From Xanthomonas arboricola (lineage in GTDB: Bacteria; Pseudomonadota; Gammaproteobacteria; Xanthomonadales; Xanthomonadaceae), in the NCBI RefSeq assembly GCF_002940665.1, contig NZ_MIGY01000003.1:186001-250000 (forward strand): 64,000 bases of DNA. The letters run 5' to 3'. The position numbers and the translations under genes were made by a program. The notes under the pieces are model-generated. The model made no database searches, was not told the origin of the DNA, and worked only from the letters and a program-made list of their open reading frames with translations. Positions within the stretch are counted from its first letter, which is position 1. Every line of letters starts with the position of its first letter. This document shows positions 26,374-36,424 of the stretch, piece after piece.

Positions 26374-27939
26374 TCATTGTTCCTCGGGCGGGGCGGCCAT
26401 GCCCTTGATGCTCTGCCGGATGGTGCTCGAACGGGCGAGATCTCCGCTTGCCTCATACGCCTCGGCAAGGCTGTCCAGCGCATTGCGGGACGCCGGAAAC
26501 AGCAACACATTGAGCGCGAACACACGAATCGCCGCATCTGCGCCGAGATTGGACAGAACGGTGTAGCCAGTCGCGTTGACCACAGCCTCGAGTTGATCGA
26601 GGGGGATGCTCCCGTCGACACGCAGTGCATCGGCCAACAACTGCGTGTCGTGATCGACAGGCGACTGCAGCGCGAAGGCGATGAGCTTCTCCGACAAGGC
26701 TTCGGCGGGAAACGTCTGTGGCGCGATGGTGGCCATGATGCTGTCGACCAGCACCCGGGACCACACCCCGCGCGTGCTGCCATTGGTCAGGTAAACGATG
26801 GTGTAGCTATCGCCATCCAGGGCATCGGCGAACAGCAGGCGCACCCTCACCCGCGCGCCGCCATCATGACCGACGTGCCGATAGGCACCACTTGCGCCAA
26901 CCTCCCAGCCGCTGGCAAACCAGCCGCGCTGCCCGTTGGTCAGCAGCTGCGGTTGCCAGAGCTGCCGCAGGGCTGGCTTGCCGACCAACTTTCCATCTCG
27001 CATCGCTTCGATGAACGTCGCCAGATCGTCGATGCTGGCGTACAGCTCGGCATGCCCGAGGGCGTAATCGGGCCAGGCGATCTCCTGCTGTTTCTGCAGT
27101 TTTCCGTCCTTGCCAACGTAGGCGTTGACGACTGCATCAGCCGGCAATCGGGAGCGTCCGAGAAAGGTATGCGCCAGCTTCAACGGCTCGAGGATCCGCT
27201 CGGACACGATCTGCGAATACGGCTTGCGGTAATGCGCCTGGAGCAGTTGCGACAGCACCAGATAGTTGGTGTTGATGTAGCGCGTGTTGCTACCGGGTGG
27301 AAAAAGCAACGGTTGACTGCCCAGCGCTGCAAAGACAGCGTGCGCAGTTGCAGGAAATGAGGCGTTTGCCTCCGGCGAGCCGCTCATCTGCGCCTCGGTG
27401 AAATACTCGGGCAACCCGGAGGTGTGGTTGAGCAGCTGACGCACCGTGATCTTGCTCCAGCGCCGCGGCAGATCTGGCAGGTAGACCCGGGCCGGTCGGT
27501 CAAGATCGATCCGCCCGGCCTCGACCAACTGCATGATCAAGGTGCTCACCAGCAGCTTGCTCACCGAAAACACAGGAAATATCTGCTCAGGCGTGAGCGG
27601 CTGCTGGCTATCGAGATCGGCAAGTCCATCGCCACCGCGAAACAGCACCTTGCCATTGTGGGAGACGTACGCAGCCTGCCCTACGATGCCGTAGCGCTGC
27701 CGATTGAGCTGCATCTGCCGCGTCACCTTGTCGCTCGATTCATCGGCCAAGGCGATCAACGGCAACCACAGCGACAGAAGGAGCACAGTCTGCAGCACAC
27801 GCCCAATTGCCGGCGCTGCATGCGGTAACTCACGATGACGCTGGGCCTCTCGATTCAGCGTGAGCCGGCCTTGGCGCTGCATCGTATGCATGAGGCAGAA
27901 GGACTGCGGTAAACCGGTCGTTGAAGGCGTCACTGCCAT
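26374..27939 (-). CDS. serine hydrolase, class C beta-lactamase/penicillin-binding fold
   Basis: The ~521-aa protein has the SxxK motif SVSK in FPVFSVSKLLVSTLIMQLVEAG, then YINTNYLVL (YxN-type) and HVGHDGGARVR (KTG-equivalent HxG). A signal or anchor segment (LQTVLLLSLWLPLIALA, residues ~50-66) lies unusually far from the first ATG. The true start may therefore be a later Met (residue 17 or 20). The ~130-residue C-terminal tail (TFPAEALSEKLIAFALQSPV... ASGDLARSS) is outside the usual domain. This superfamily includes esterases and D-aminopeptidases; beta-lactamase activity should not be assumed. Confidence 0.8.
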   Translation of the reverse strand: MAVTPSTTGLPQSFCLMHTMQRQGRLTLNREAQRHRELPHAAPAIGRVLQTVLLLSLWLPLIALADESSDKVTRQMQLNRQRYGIVGQAAYVSHNGKVLFRGGDGLADLDSQQPLTPEQIFPVFSVSKLLVSTLIMQLVEAGRIDLDRPARVYLPDLPRRWSKITVRQLLNHTSGLPEYFTEAQMSGSPEANASFPATAHAVFAALGSQPLLFPPGSNTRYINTNYLVLSQLLQAHYRKPYSQIVSERILEPLKLAHTFLGRSRLPADAVVNAYVGKDGKLQKQQEIAWPDYALGHAELYASIDDLATFIEAMRDGKLVGKPALRQLWQPQLLTNGQRGWFASGWEVGASGAYRHVGHDGGARVRVRLLFADALDGDSYTIVYLTNGSTRGVWSRVLVDSIMATIAPQTFPAEALSEKLIAFALQSPVDHDTQLLADALRVDGSIPLDQLEAVVNATGYTVLSNLGADAAIRVFALNVLLFPASRNALDSLAEAYEASGDLARSSTIRQSIKGMAAPPEEQ

Positions 27940-28402
27940 TGAACTGCTCCCACTTGGAGAGCGTCAGTCTAGAGCGTGTTGACAGGCACAGCACGATTGT
28001 TAGAGCGACTCACAAACCGTAGCGAGCACCCGACTGGTGGGGGGTGAGCGCAGGGGTTTTGTCAGCTACCTTTTTTGGATGCAGTCAGAAGCCCACGTCA
28101 AATACTGCGTCGGTCAAGGCTGCAGCGCCCTCACCGCTCCAAACGGTTTGCTGGTTGCTTTGCAAAGCGCTACGCACACCGACCATCTCGACTGGCTCTT
28201 GCCCGCCCACCGTCGCGGGACCTTACGCGGCATGGATGCCGCGTAAGAGCCTACATGGACGTACTTGCGGCGTGTCCCGCGATGGTGGGCGGGCAAGGGC
28301 CCTGCAGCCAAGTCGCAGATCATCCGCTCTGCACTAGACCGGCATGAAGTCGTTGTCTTAGCCGATGTTAGAGCGGCCAAGCGCCTTGTCAGCCGGCGCC
28401 TA
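27940..28402. other. 463-nt intergenic region holding repeat copy A
   Basis: Between the serine hydrolase and emrB. It has no credible gene. Most of 28171-28331 is a palindromic repeat element. The rest (27940-28170) shows nothing I can name. Confidence 0.6.
28171..28331 (+). repeat. ~160-bp palindromic element, copy A
   Basis: Outer 24-nt arms at 28198-28221 and 28274-28297 are reverse complements with one mismatch. Inside lies a perfect hairpin (28222-28233 / 28236-28247, CTTACGCGGCAT and complement). Homology to copy B (36626-36787), in the opposite orientation, extends ~25-35 nt beyond the arms. It has no coding capacity of its own and resembles a MITE or a structured RNA gene. Confidence 0.85.
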
Positions 28403-29983
28403 CTAGTGCCCACCAGCCGCCGCTGCGCCGCCCGCGCCTGCACCGAACGGCGGCTTGGCCAGCCACAGGAAGAAGATGATCGCCAGGAACGTCCAGCCGA
28501 GCAGGTAGAAGATGTCGTTGAAGCCCATCTGCGAGGCCTGGTGATTGATCATGTTGTTGAGCGATGCCGCGCCGTGTTGCAGGTCGCCCTGCCCCATCGC
28601 GGTGACCTGCTCCTGCATGCCCGGGGTGTACACCGAGATATGTTCGGTGATGTGCGCGTGGTGCACCTGGGTGCGGCGTGCCCACAGATAGGTGGTCAAC
28701 GATGCGGCAAAGCTGCCGCCCAGAGTACGCAGGAAGGTGGCCAGGCCGGAACCTGCCGCGATCTCGCGACCGTCCAGGTCAGAGAGCAGGATCTGCAGCA
28801 CCGGCATGAAGAACAAGGCCACACCCACACCCATTACCAGCTGCACGGTGGCCACATGGCCGAAGTCCACCTGCAGGTTGAAGTTGGAGCGCAGGAAGCT
28901 GGTGAACGACAGGAAGATGAAGGCGACGGTGGCGAGCATGCGCAGGTCGAAACGCAGCGCGTACTTGCCCACGAATGGTGTCATCAGCACTGGCAGGATA
29001 CCGATCGGCGCGGTGGCAAGGCCGGCCCAGATCGCGGTGTAGCCCATGTCGCGTTGCAGCCATTGCGGGATCAGCAGGCTCACGCTGAAAAACGCCGCAT
29101 AGGCCACCACCATCGCCAGCGTGCCGGCGCGGAAGTTGCGATGCCGGAACAGCTTGAGATCGACGATGGGATCATTGTCGGTGAGTTCCCAGATCACGAA
29201 CACCACCAGCGCCACTGCAGCGACGCAGGCCAGCACCACGATCTTGTCGGAGGAGAACCAGTCCTCGTCGTTGCCCAGGTCCAGCACCAGTTGCAGCGCG
29301 CCCACGCCGACCACCAGCAGGATCAGGCCGATGTAGTCCATGCGCGGCTTTTCCAGCTGCTCGGGGCGATGGCGCAACTGCGAGCCGACGATGCTGCTGG
29401 CGATGATGCCCAGCGGCACGTTGATCAGGAAGATCCATTCCCAGCTGTAGTTGTCGGTGATCCAGCCACCCAGGATCGGGCCGGCGATCGGTGCCACCAC
29501 CGTGATCATCGCCAACAAGGCGAGTGCCTGCCCGCGTTTTTCGCGTGGGTAGATCGACACCAGCAGGCTCTGGGTGATCGGGTACATCGGCCCGGCAACG
29601 AACCCCTGCAGCGCGCGCGACACCACCAGCATGCCCATGCTCTGGGCCAGGCCGCACAGCAACGAGGCCACGGTAAAAGCCAGCGTCGACCACACGAACA
29701 ACTTGGTCTCGCCGAAGCGGCGGCTCAGCCAGCCGGTCAGCGGCAGGGCGATCGCAGTGCTGACCGCGAACGAGGTGATGACCCAGGTGGCCTGCTGCGA
29801 ACTGGCGCCGAGATTGCCGGCGATGGTCGGCAACGAGACGTTGGCGATGGTGGTGTCCAGCACCTGCATAAACGAGGCCATCGCCAGGCCCACGGTGCAC
29901 AGCGCCACGCTCGCCGGACGAAAGCCGGTGGCGGGCGCAGGTGCCGAGGGACCGCCTGGCGCGACGGGAGCTTGCGAAGACAT
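28403..29983 (-). CDS. emrB: EmrB-type DHA2 family multidrug efflux transporter
   Basis: A 526-aa MFS protein with 14 TM segments. The N-terminus has FMQVLDTTIANVSLPTIAGNLGASSQQATWVITSFAVS, the DHA2 D1 motif LDTTIVNVALP variant. TGWLSRRFGETK is MFS motif A, and ITVVAPIAGPILGGWITDNYSWEWIFLINVP is motif C and beyond. It is expected to export hydrophobic drugs using proton motive force. It follows emrA by 6 nt, the last gene of a marR-oprM-emrA-emrB operon. Confidence 0.93.
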   Translation of the reverse strand: MSSQAPVAPGGPSAPAPATGFRPASVALCTVGLAMASFMQVLDTTIANVSLPTIAGNLGASSQQATWVITSFAVSTAIALPLTGWLSRRFGETKLFVWSTLAFTVASLLCGLAQSMGMLVVSRALQGFVAGPMYPITQSLLVSIYPREKRGQALALLAMITVVAPIAGPILGGWITDNYSWEWIFLINVPLGIIASSIVGSQLRHRPEQLEKPRMDYIGLILLVVGVGALQLVLDLGNDEDWFSSDKIVVLACVAAVALVVFVIWELTDNDPIVDLKLFRHRNFRAGTLAMVVAYAAFFSVSLLIPQWLQRDMGYTAIWAGLATAPIGILPVLMTPFVGKYALRFDLRMLATVAFIFLSFTSFLRSNFNLQVDFGHVATVQLVMGVGVALFFMPVLQILLSDLDGREIAAGSGLATFLRTLGGSFAASLTTYLWARRTQVHHAHITEHISVYTPGMQEQVTAMGQGDLQHGAASLNNMINHQASQMGFNDIFYLLGWTFLAIIFFLWLAKPPFGAGAGGAAAAGGH

Positions 29984-29989
29984 GCTGGC

Positions 29990-31183
29990 TCAGCCCGCCT
30001 TGGACGCAGCCTGCGCAGGCAGGTTGTCCTGGATGATGCGTTGGATATCCGCGTCGGCGGCCTGCAACTGCTGCGCATACACGTCGGTGGAGAACACCGC
30101 GCCATTGGCGAACTTGGTCGGCAACACGCTGCCCTGCTGGTCGTGCAGGTTGACATCGACCTTCATCGACAAACCGATGCGCAGCGGATTGCCGGCCAGT
30201 TGCTTGGCATCCACCGCAATGCGCACCGGCACGCGCTGGACGATCTTGATCCAGTTGCCGCTGGCGTTTTGCGCCGGCAACAGCGAGAACGCGCTGCCGG
30301 TGCCCAGGCCCAGGCTTTCGATGCGGCCGGTGTAGTTCACGCCGCCACCGTACAGATCCGAATGCAGTTCCACTTCCTGGCCCAGGCGCATGTGCTTGAG
30401 CTGGGTTTCCTTGAAGTTGGCTTCCACCCACACCTGCTCCAGCGGCACCACCGCCATCAGCACGCTGCCGGGCTGCACACGCTGGCCCAGCTGCGCCGAA
30501 CGACGCGCCACGTAACCGGACACCGGTGCAATCACCCCGGTGCGGGCGTGGTTGAGATAGGCCTGACGCAGCTGCGCGGCGGCCGTCTGCACGTCCGGCT
30601 GATTGGCCACCGCACTGTCGTCCACCAGGGCGCGGTTGCGTTCGAAGCTCACGCGCGAACCGCTCACCGCCGCTTCGGCAGTGGCCAGTTCCTCGCGGGC
30701 ATGCGCCAATTCTTCGTTGGAGATCGCGCCGCTGGCGGCCAGATCCCTGCGGCGTGCGAAGTCGGCACGTGCGCTGCGCAAGCTCACCTCGCGCGAGGAC
30801 AGTTCGGCCTGCGCGCCTTCCACGCTGCGGTACAGACCACGCACCTGACGCACGATCTTGGCCAGATTGGCTTCGGCCTGCTGCAACGCGACCGCGGTGT
30901 CGGCCGGGTCCAGCTGCGCCAGTAACTGGCCGCGCTCCACGCGCATGCCGTCTTCGGCGCCGATGCTGACCACGGTGCCGCCCACCATCGGGGTGATCTG
31001 CACCTGGTTGCCCTGTACATACGCGTCGTCGGTGTCCTCATGCCAGCGGCCGACCAGGAAGTACCACACCACAAGACCGATGATCGCCAGGATCACCGCA
31101 ATGGCCACGATGCGCAGCGCCGCACGGCGCCTGCTGGGCACGGCCGGCGCAGGGGGGGAAGAAGTTGGAGTCGTCTGGCTCAT
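29990..31183 (-). CDS. emrA: EmrA-type membrane fusion protein (HlyD family)
   Basis: The 397-aa periplasmic adaptor has a single N-terminal TM segment (IVAIAVILAIIGLVVWYFLVG). The barrel-sandwich starts at DTDDAYVQGNQVQITPMVGGTVVSI. A coiled-coil hairpin (LQQAEANLAKIVRQVRGLYRSVEGAQ... AREELATAEAAVSG) follows, then the lipoyl half-motif GVIAPVSGYVARRSAQLGQRV. It bridges EmrB and the outer-membrane factor. The ATG at 31183 is followed directly by a Pro/Ser-rich cytoplasmic leader; a longer frame at 31276 is unlikely. It lies 10 nt after the outer-membrane factor gene. Confidence 0.93.
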   Translation of the reverse strand: MSQTTPTSSPPAPAVPSRRRAALRIVAIAVILAIIGLVVWYFLVGRWHEDTDDAYVQGNQVQITPMVGGTVVSIGAEDGMRVERGQLLAQLDPADTAVALQQAEANLAKIVRQVRGLYRSVEGAQAELSSREVSLRSARADFARRRDLAASGAISNEELAHAREELATAEAAVSGSRVSFERNRALVDDSAVANQPDVQTAAAQLRQAYLNHARTGVIAPVSGYVARRSAQLGQRVQPGSVLMAVVPLEQVWVEANFKETQLKHMRLGQEVELHSDLYGGGVNYTGRIESLGLGTGSAFSLLPAQNASGNWIKIVQRVPVRIAVDAKQLAGNPLRIGLSMKVDVNLHDQQGSVLPTKFANGAVFSTDVYAQQLQAADADIQRIIQDNLPAQAASKAG

Positions 31184-31193
31184 CGTCGCTGTC

Positions 31194-32708
31194 TCAGGAA
31201 TTCGGTTGTGCGTAAGTGGTCGCGGCGTGTGCGGTATCGCGCGCAGGTTCCGGCGTGAATCCGCCGCCCAAGGCACGCTGCAACCTCACCGAGGCCAACA
31301 ATTGTTGCGATTGCAGGCTGGCCATGCGCTGGCGTGCGAGCAGCAATTGCTCCTGCACGCTGAGCACTTCCAGATAGCTGCCGATACCGGCGCGGTAGCG
31401 CTGCTGCGCGAGCTCGAAGGCGGCAGTCACGGTCTGCACGGCGTCGTCCTGCGCGCGTGCACGCTGCTCCAGCGAACGCACGGCGTTGACCTGGTCGGCC
31501 ACCTCGCGCAGGGCGTCGAGTACCTTCTGGTTGTAGTCGGCCACCGCCAGGTCGTACTGCGCATCGCTGCCGGCCAGATTGGCGCGCAGCTTGCCGCCAT
31601 CGAAAATCGGCAGGCTCAGCGCCGGCGCAACCACGCCAAATACCGAGGCACTTTCCAGCAACTGGCCGACATCGCGATTCACCACCCCGCCCAGCGCAGT
31701 AATGTTGAAGCTGGGGTAGAAGCGGGTCTTGGCGGCGGCGATGTCCTGATCGGAGGCTTCCACGCGCCAGCGCGCGGCGACCACATCGGGGCGGCGACCC
31801 AGCAGGTCGGCTGGCAGGTTGCTCGGCAACTGCGTGGCCATTGCCGCCCTCAGCGTCGGGCGCGCGATCTCCAGCCCGCGATCCGGCCCCTGCCCGGCCA
31901 GCGCGGCCAGGGCGTTGCGCGCCTCGTCGATCTGCTGCTGCACGGACTGCAGCTGCTGCTGCGCCGACGGTACACGGGCCTGCGCCTGGCGCACCTGCAG
32001 ATCGCTGTCGATGCCGGCGCCGCGGCGTTGCCGGGTGAGCTCCAGAGTCTTCTGCACGCGGGTCAGCTCATCGTTGGCCACGTCGTGCAGGCGCCATGCG
32101 TAGTCGAGCTGCGCATAAGCTTCGGCGATCGCCGCCGACAGGTTCAGGCGTGCCGCCTGTGCGTCCACATCGGCCGCATGCGCCTGGTCCACCGCCGCTT
32201 CCCAGGCGGCGCGCTTGCCGCCCCACAGGTCCACGCCATAGCGGAAGTCCAGCACCAGTTGGCCGTTGCCGCCGAACTTGCCGCCGCGCTCCTCGCCTAC
32301 CATCGATTCGGGCAATTGCACGCCCGCATAGCCGCCGGACACCGACAGGCTGGGGCCGCGATCGGCCTGCGCGCTACCGATGCGTGCCTGCGCCTGACGC
32401 AGGCGCGCATCGGCCGCCGCCAGGCTGGGACTGCGCTGCAGCCCTTCGGCAATCAGCGTGTTCAATTGCGAATCGCCCAGGGCGCGCCACCAATCGCTGG
32501 TCGGCCAGGCGGCCGTGCTCAGGGTGGCCTGGGCGAGGGTGCGCTCGGCATGCAGCGCGGCCGGCTCCAGCACGGCGCCGTGCGGGGCAAGCCCGCGGCT
32601 GCTGGCGCAGGCGGCCAGCGCCAGCGTCAGTGCAGTGAGGACGAGCGGCCGCGCAAGCTGCGTGGACCGCAGGCGCAGCATCTGGATCGGGGAACTAGCA
32701 GCGTTCAT
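31194..32708 (-). CDS. outer-membrane factor of the efflux pump (NodT/OprM family)
   Basis: A 504-aa TolC-like lipoprotein. Its signal is LVLTALTLALAACASSRG, lipobox LAAC. Two OEP repeats follow: DSQLNTLIAEGLQRSPSLAAADARLRQAQARIGSA and TAAFELAQQRYRAGIGSYLEVLSVQEQLLLARQR. LGRRPDVVAARWRVEASDQDIAAAKTRFYPS is the strongly conserved second-half start. Its ATG overlaps the marR stop by 4 nt (ATGA), showing coupling. Together with EmrA/EmrB it makes a tripartite pump spanning both membranes. Confidence 0.93.
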   Translation of the reverse strand: MNAASSPIQMLRLRSTQLARPLVLTALTLALAACASSRGLAPHGAVLEPAALHAERTLAQATLSTAAWPTSDWWRALGDSQLNTLIAEGLQRSPSLAAADARLRQAQARIGSAQADRGPSLSVSGGYAGVQLPESMVGEERGGKFGGNGQLVLDFRYGVDLWGGKRAAWEAAVDQAHAADVDAQAARLNLSAAIAEAYAQLDYAWRLHDVANDELTRVQKTLELTRQRRGAGIDSDLQVRQAQARVPSAQQQLQSVQQQIDEARNALAALAGQGPDRGLEIARPTLRAAMATQLPSNLPADLLGRRPDVVAARWRVEASDQDIAAAKTRFYPSFNITALGGVVNRDVGQLLESASVFGVVAPALSLPIFDGGKLRANLAGSDAQYDLAVADYNQKVLDALREVADQVNAVRSLEQRARAQDDAVQTVTAAFELAQQRYRAGIGSYLEVLSVQEQLLLARQRMASLQSQQLLASVRLQRALGGGFTPEPARDTAHAATTYAQPNS

Positions 32709-33145
32709 GAGTTGAGTGCATCGCGGACACGGATGAGGAGAGAGGTGAGTTGTTCGCGCTCGGGCGGAGACAGATCGCGCAAGCCATGTTCGATGGCGCG
32801 TTCGCCACGCAGCTTCAGGCGTTCCCACAGCGCCACGCCCTGGTCGGTCATGACGATCTGCAGCGCGCGCCGGTCCTGCGCATGCGGCTCGCGTCGCACC
32901 GCGCCAAACGCTTCGAGCTTGTCGAGCAGGCGGGTGACCGCGCTCGGGGTCTGGTCCAGCGCCAGCGCCAGTTCGTTGGCCGTGCAGGGCGAACGCACCG
33001 CCAGAATCTTCAGACCGACATAGTGGCTGAAGCCGAAGTCCGGCAGCTCGCCCTTCATTTCGGCTTCGAGCTGCCGCATCAGCGCATCGCGCACCTGACG
33101 CAACAGCAGGCCAAACGATGGCGAGGCGGAGGAGAGGTCATTCAT
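32705..33145 (-). CDS. MarR family regulator of the efflux operon
   Basis: A 146-aa winged-helix protein: SHYVGLKILAVRSPCTANELALALDQTPSAVTRLLDKLEAFGAVRREPHAQDRRALQIVMT (helices 2-4 and wing). It is the first gene of the operon with the outer-membrane factor, emrA and emrB, as in other emrRAB-like systems. It probably represses its own operon until a ligand binds. The ATG at 33145 was chosen; the upstream TTG at 33181 falls within the presumed promoter and inverted repeat. A cysteine (PCTANE) before the recognition helix could make it redox-responsive, but this is a guess. Confidence 0.9.
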   Translation of the reverse strand: MNDLSSASPSFGLLLRQVRDALMRQLEAEMKGELPDFGFSHYVGLKILAVRSPCTANELALALDQTPSAVTRLLDKLEAFGAVRREPHAQDRRALQIVMTDQGVALWERLKLRGERAIEHGLRDLSPPEREQLTSLLIRVRDALNS

Positions 33146-33170
33146 GGCAGGCCATTTTCTTCCGAAAAAT

Positions 33171-33190
33171 ATATTTGTCAACGCAAATAT
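33171..33190. promoter_or_regulatory. candidate MarR/EmrR operator and promoter
   Basis: ATATTTG-N6-CAAATAT, a perfect 7-bp inverted repeat, overlaps a minus-strand TTGACA (33181-33176), the likely -35 of the efflux operon. It lies 26 nt upstream of the marR ATG and within the 123-nt divergent region shared with the araC-type gene. Confidence 0.6.
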
Positions 33191-33268
33191 TTCTAACGGG
33201 ATTAAACCGCCAGCAAGGATCGCTACCTTACGTGCCTACGCCGCTGGCCTGGTAATACAATTGCGCCA

Positions 33269-34120
33269 ATGACTGTCGAAAACCCGCCAACCACGGTCGA
33301 TGCATTCCCACCCGGCGTGCGGGACAGCTTCGAATGGGCCGATGGACCGGAGGTGATCGCATTCCTGGCCGACCTGCGCGCGGTATGGGCGCCGGAGACC
33401 GTTCGGCATGCGCATGTCCGCGGGCAGCTGATGTATGTGGAGCACGGCGTGCTGACGGTGCACACCGAACAGGGAACCCTGTCGCTACCGCCGGGCTGCG
33501 CCGGCTGGATGCCGCCCGGGCAGCAGCACACGGTGGAGCTGGCCGGACCGCTGCGCGGCTGGGGTGTGGTGGTCCGGCCGGACGCCTGTGCTGCGCTGCC
33601 TGCGCAAGGCGGGGTGATCCGCCTGACCGGGCTCGCCCGCGAGGCGATCATGCGCGCAGCCGACTGGCCGCCGGGTCAGCCGCTGGACCCCACCCGGCAA
33701 CGCCTGGCCGCGGTACTGCTGGACGAACTGCACCAGGTGCAGATCGACCACCTGCACCTGCCGATGCCGGCCGACCGGCGGCTGCTGCGCATCGCCCGGC
33801 AGTTGCTCGATACCCCGGCCGACCCGCGCCCGCTGGACGCCTGGGCCGACTGGGGCGGGCTGTCGGCGCGCAGCCTGAGCCGGCATTTCCGCAGCGAGAC
33901 CGGGCTGAGTTTCGCGCAATGGCGGCAGCAGGCCCGGCTGGCGGAGGCGCTGCGGCGGCTCAGCCAGGGCAGTCCGGTCGCCCGGGTCGCCGACCAGCTC
34001 GGATACAGCAGCCCCAGCGCCTTCGTCAGCGTGTTCCACCGCCATTTCGGCGCTCCACCCACGCGGTATCTGGCCGGCGCGCATGCGCGCGGCTTGGCAT
34101 CCCCGGCCGCATCCGGATAA
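33269..34120 (+). CDS. AraC family transcriptional regulator
   Basis: A 283-aa regulator. The N-terminal cupin domain has VRHAHVRGQLMYVEHGVLTVHTEQGTLSLPPGCAGWMPPGQQHTVEL. The C-terminal double helix-turn-helix has WADWGGLSARSLSRHFRSETGLSFAQWRQQARLAEALRRLSQG and VARVADQLGYSSPSAFVSVFHRHFGAPPTRYL. This is the layout of AraC proteins that sense small molecules. It is divergent from the efflux operon and might share control with it. Target genes unknown. Confidence 0.92.
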   Translation: MTVENPPTTVDAFPPGVRDSFEWADGPEVIAFLADLRAVWAPETVRHAHVRGQLMYVEHGVLTVHTEQGTLSLPPGCAGWMPPGQQHTVELAGPLRGWGVVVRPDACAALPAQGGVIRLTGLAREAIMRAADWPPGQPLDPTRQRLAAVLLDELHQVQIDHLHLPMPADRRLLRIARQLLDTPADPRPLDAWADWGGLSARSLSRHFRSETGLSFAQWRQQARLAEALRRLSQGSPVARVADQLGYSSPSAFVSVFHRHFGAPPTRYLAGAHARGLASPAASG

Positions 34121-34180
34121 TCGGCGCTCTTCGAGCGCGCGCCACGGCGCGGGCTCCTCTTTCGTAGGACCTGGCTTTAC

Positions 34181-36424
34181 ATGACCGATTTGACCCGCCC
34201 CACCTTCCACGGCTTCGAGCAGCTGCCGCTGCGCGAGTACGCCGAACGCGCCTATCTCGACTATTCGATGTACGTGGTGCTCGACCGCGCCCTGCCGTTC
34301 CTCGGGGATGGCCTGAAGCCGGTGCAGCGGCGCATCATCTTCGCGATGAGCGAGCTGGGCCTGAATGCCGCTGCCAAGCCGAAGAAATCCGCGCGCACCG
34401 TGGGCGATGTGATCGGCAAGTACCATCCGCACGGCGACAGCGCCTGCTACGAAGCGCTGGTGCTGATGGCGCAGCCGTTCTCGTATCGCTACCCGCTGAT
34501 CGAGGGCCAGGGCAACTTCGGCTCCACCGACGACCCCAAGTCGTTCGCGGCAATGCGCTACACCGAATCCAAGCTGACCCCGATCGCCGAGGTGCTGCTA
34601 GGCGAAATCGGCCAGGGCACCACCGATTGGGCGCCCAACTTCGACGGCACCCTGGAAGAGCCGACCTGGCTGCCGGCGCGCCTGCCGCACCTGCTGCTCA
34701 ACGGCACCACCGGCATCGCGGTGGGCATGGCCACCGACGTGCCGCCGCACAACCTCAACGAGATCGTCAGCGCGCTGCTGCGCCTGCTCGACAACCCCGA
34801 TGCCACGGTCGCCGAGCTGTGCGAACACGTGCTTGGCCCGGACTACCCGACCACCGCCGAGATCATCACCCCGGCGGCCGATCTGCGCGCAATCTACGAG
34901 ACCGGCCATGGCAGCGTGCGCGCACGCGCCACCTACAAGAAAGAACACGCCAACATCGTCATCGATGCGTTGCCGTACCAGGTCTCGCCGTCCAAGGTGA
35001 TCGAGCAGATCGCCCAGCAGATGCGCGCCAAGAAGCTGCCGTGGCTGGAAGACATCCGCGACGAGTCCGACCACACCAGCCCGGTGCGGGTGGTGCTGGT
35101 GCCGCGCTCCAACCGTGTCGATGCCGAGCAGCTGATGGGACACCTGTTCGTCACCACCGACCTTGAGCGCAGCTACCGCGTCAATCTCAACGTGATCGGC
35201 CTGGACGGCCGCCCGCAGGTGAAGAATCTGCGCCAGTTGCTGAGCGAGTGGCTGACCTTCCGCAGCGACACCGTCACCCGCCGCCTCAACCATCGCCTGC
35301 AGAAGGTCGAGCGCCGCCTGCACCTGTTGGAAGGGTTGTTGATCGCCTTCCTCAACCTGGACGAAGTGATCCGCATCGTCCGCAGCGAGGACGAACCCAA
35401 GCCGGTGTTGATCGCGCGCTTCGCACTCAGCGAAGAGCAGGCCGAATACATCCTGGAAACCAAGCTGCGCCAGCTAGCACGCCTGGAAGAAATGAAGATC
35501 CGCGGCGAGCAGGAAGCACTGGCCAAGGAACGCGCGCAGTTGATGGCGATCCTGGAAAGTAAGACCAAGCTGAAGAAGCTGATCAAGGACGAACTGACCG
35601 CCGACGCCAAGAAGTTCGGCGACGCACGCCGCTCGCCGCTGGTACAGCGTGGCGCGGCGCAGGCGATCGACGAAACCGAGATGGTCGCCAGCGAACCGAT
35701 GACCGTGGTGCTGTCGGAAAAGGGCTGGGTACGCGCGGCCAAGGGCCATGAGGTCGACCCGGCCGGCATGTCCTACCGCGAAGGCGACAGCCTGCTGGCA
35801 GCGGTGCGCAGCCGCAGCACGCATCAGGTGGCGTTCCTGGATTCGGAAGGGCGCGCCTATTCGACCGCGGTGCACACCCTGCCCTCGGCACGCGGCAATG
35901 GCGAACCGTTGACCGGGCGTTTCTCGCCGGCCTCGGGCGCGGCGTTCCAGGTCATGGCCAGCGCCGACAACGCCACCCGCTTCGTGCTGGCGTCCTCGCA
36001 CGGCTACGGCTTCGTCACCCGCTTCGAAAACCTCACCGGCCGCAACAAGGCCGGCAAGGCGATGCTCAACCTGACCACCGGCGCACATGTGCTGACGCCT
36101 GCGCAGGTGACCAATCCGCAGAGCGACCGCATCGTCGCCGTCACCAGTGCCGGCAATCTGCTGGCGGTGACCGCCAGCGACGTGCCCGAGCTGGACAAGG
36201 GCAAAGGCAACAAGATCATCGACATCCCCAAGGCCAAGCTCGGCACCGAGCGTGTGGTCGCGGTGGTGGCGGTGGCACCAGGCAACACGCTGCTGGTGCG
36301 CAGCGGTGCACGCACCATGAGCCTGTCGTTCAAGGATCTGGATCCCTATGTGGGCGCGCGCGCAAGTCGCGGGGCGTTGTTGCCGCGAGGGTGGCAGAAG
36401 GTGGACGGGTTGGAAGTGCAGTAA
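34181..36424 (+). CDS. parC: DNA topoisomerase IV subunit A
   Basis: The 747-aa type IIA topoisomerase subunit starts with [18 protein letters not shown], then [12 protein letters not shown] (quinolone-determining region, Ser87 and Glu91 unmodified) and [11 protein letters not shown] (catalytic Tyr127). A long coiled-coil and a C-terminal set of beta-pinwheel blades follow ([52 protein letters not shown]). Length matches ParC rather than GyrA (~900). It relaxes and decatenates chromosomes with ParE. RBS TAGGA is ~12 nt upstream. No partner gene is nearby, as is usual. Confidence 0.96.
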   Translation: MTDLTRPTFHGFEQLPLREYAERAYLDYSMYVVLDRALPFLGDGLKPVQRRIIFAMSELGLNAAAKPKKSARTVGDVIGKYHPHGDSACYEALVLMAQPFSYRYPLIEGQGNFGSTDDPKSFAAMRYTESKLTPIAEVLLGEIGQGTTDWAPNFDGTLEEPTWLPARLPHLLLNGTTGIAVGMATDVPPHNLNEIVSALLRLLDNPDATVAELCEHVLGPDYPTTAEIITPAADLRAIYETGHGSVRARATYKKEHANIVIDALPYQVSPSKVIEQIAQQMRAKKLPWLEDIRDESDHTSPVRVVLVPRSNRVDAEQLMGHLFVTTDLERSYRVNLNVIGLDGRPQVKNLRQLLSEWLTFRSDTVTRRLNHRLQKVERRLHLLEGLLIAFLNLDEVIRIVRSEDEPKPVLIARFALSEEQAEYILETKLRQLARLEEMKIRGEQEALAKERAQLMAILESKTKLKKLIKDELTADAKKFGDARRSPLVQRGAAQAIDETEMVASEPMTVVLSEKGWVRAAKGHEVDPAGMSYREGDSLLAAVRSRSTHQVAFLDSEGRAYSTAVHTLPSARGNGEPLTGRFSPASGAAFQVMASADNATRFVLASSHGYGFVTRFENLTGRNKAGKAMLNLTTGAHVLTPAQVTNPQSDRIVAVTSAGNLLAVTASDVPELDKGKGNKIIDIPKAKLGTERVVAVVAVAPGNTLLVRSGARTMSLSFKDLDPYVGARASRGALLPRGWQKVDGLEVQ

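Noticed and set aside
28265..30925. 886-codon plus-strand open frame across emrB and emrA
   Set aside because: His/Gln-rich nonsense opposite well-defined efflux genes; begins inside repeat copy A.
33146..33181. Longer MarR start at TTG 33181
   Set aside because: The TTG lies within the TTGACA -35 and the operator-like palindrome, so it cannot be in the coding part of the mRNA.
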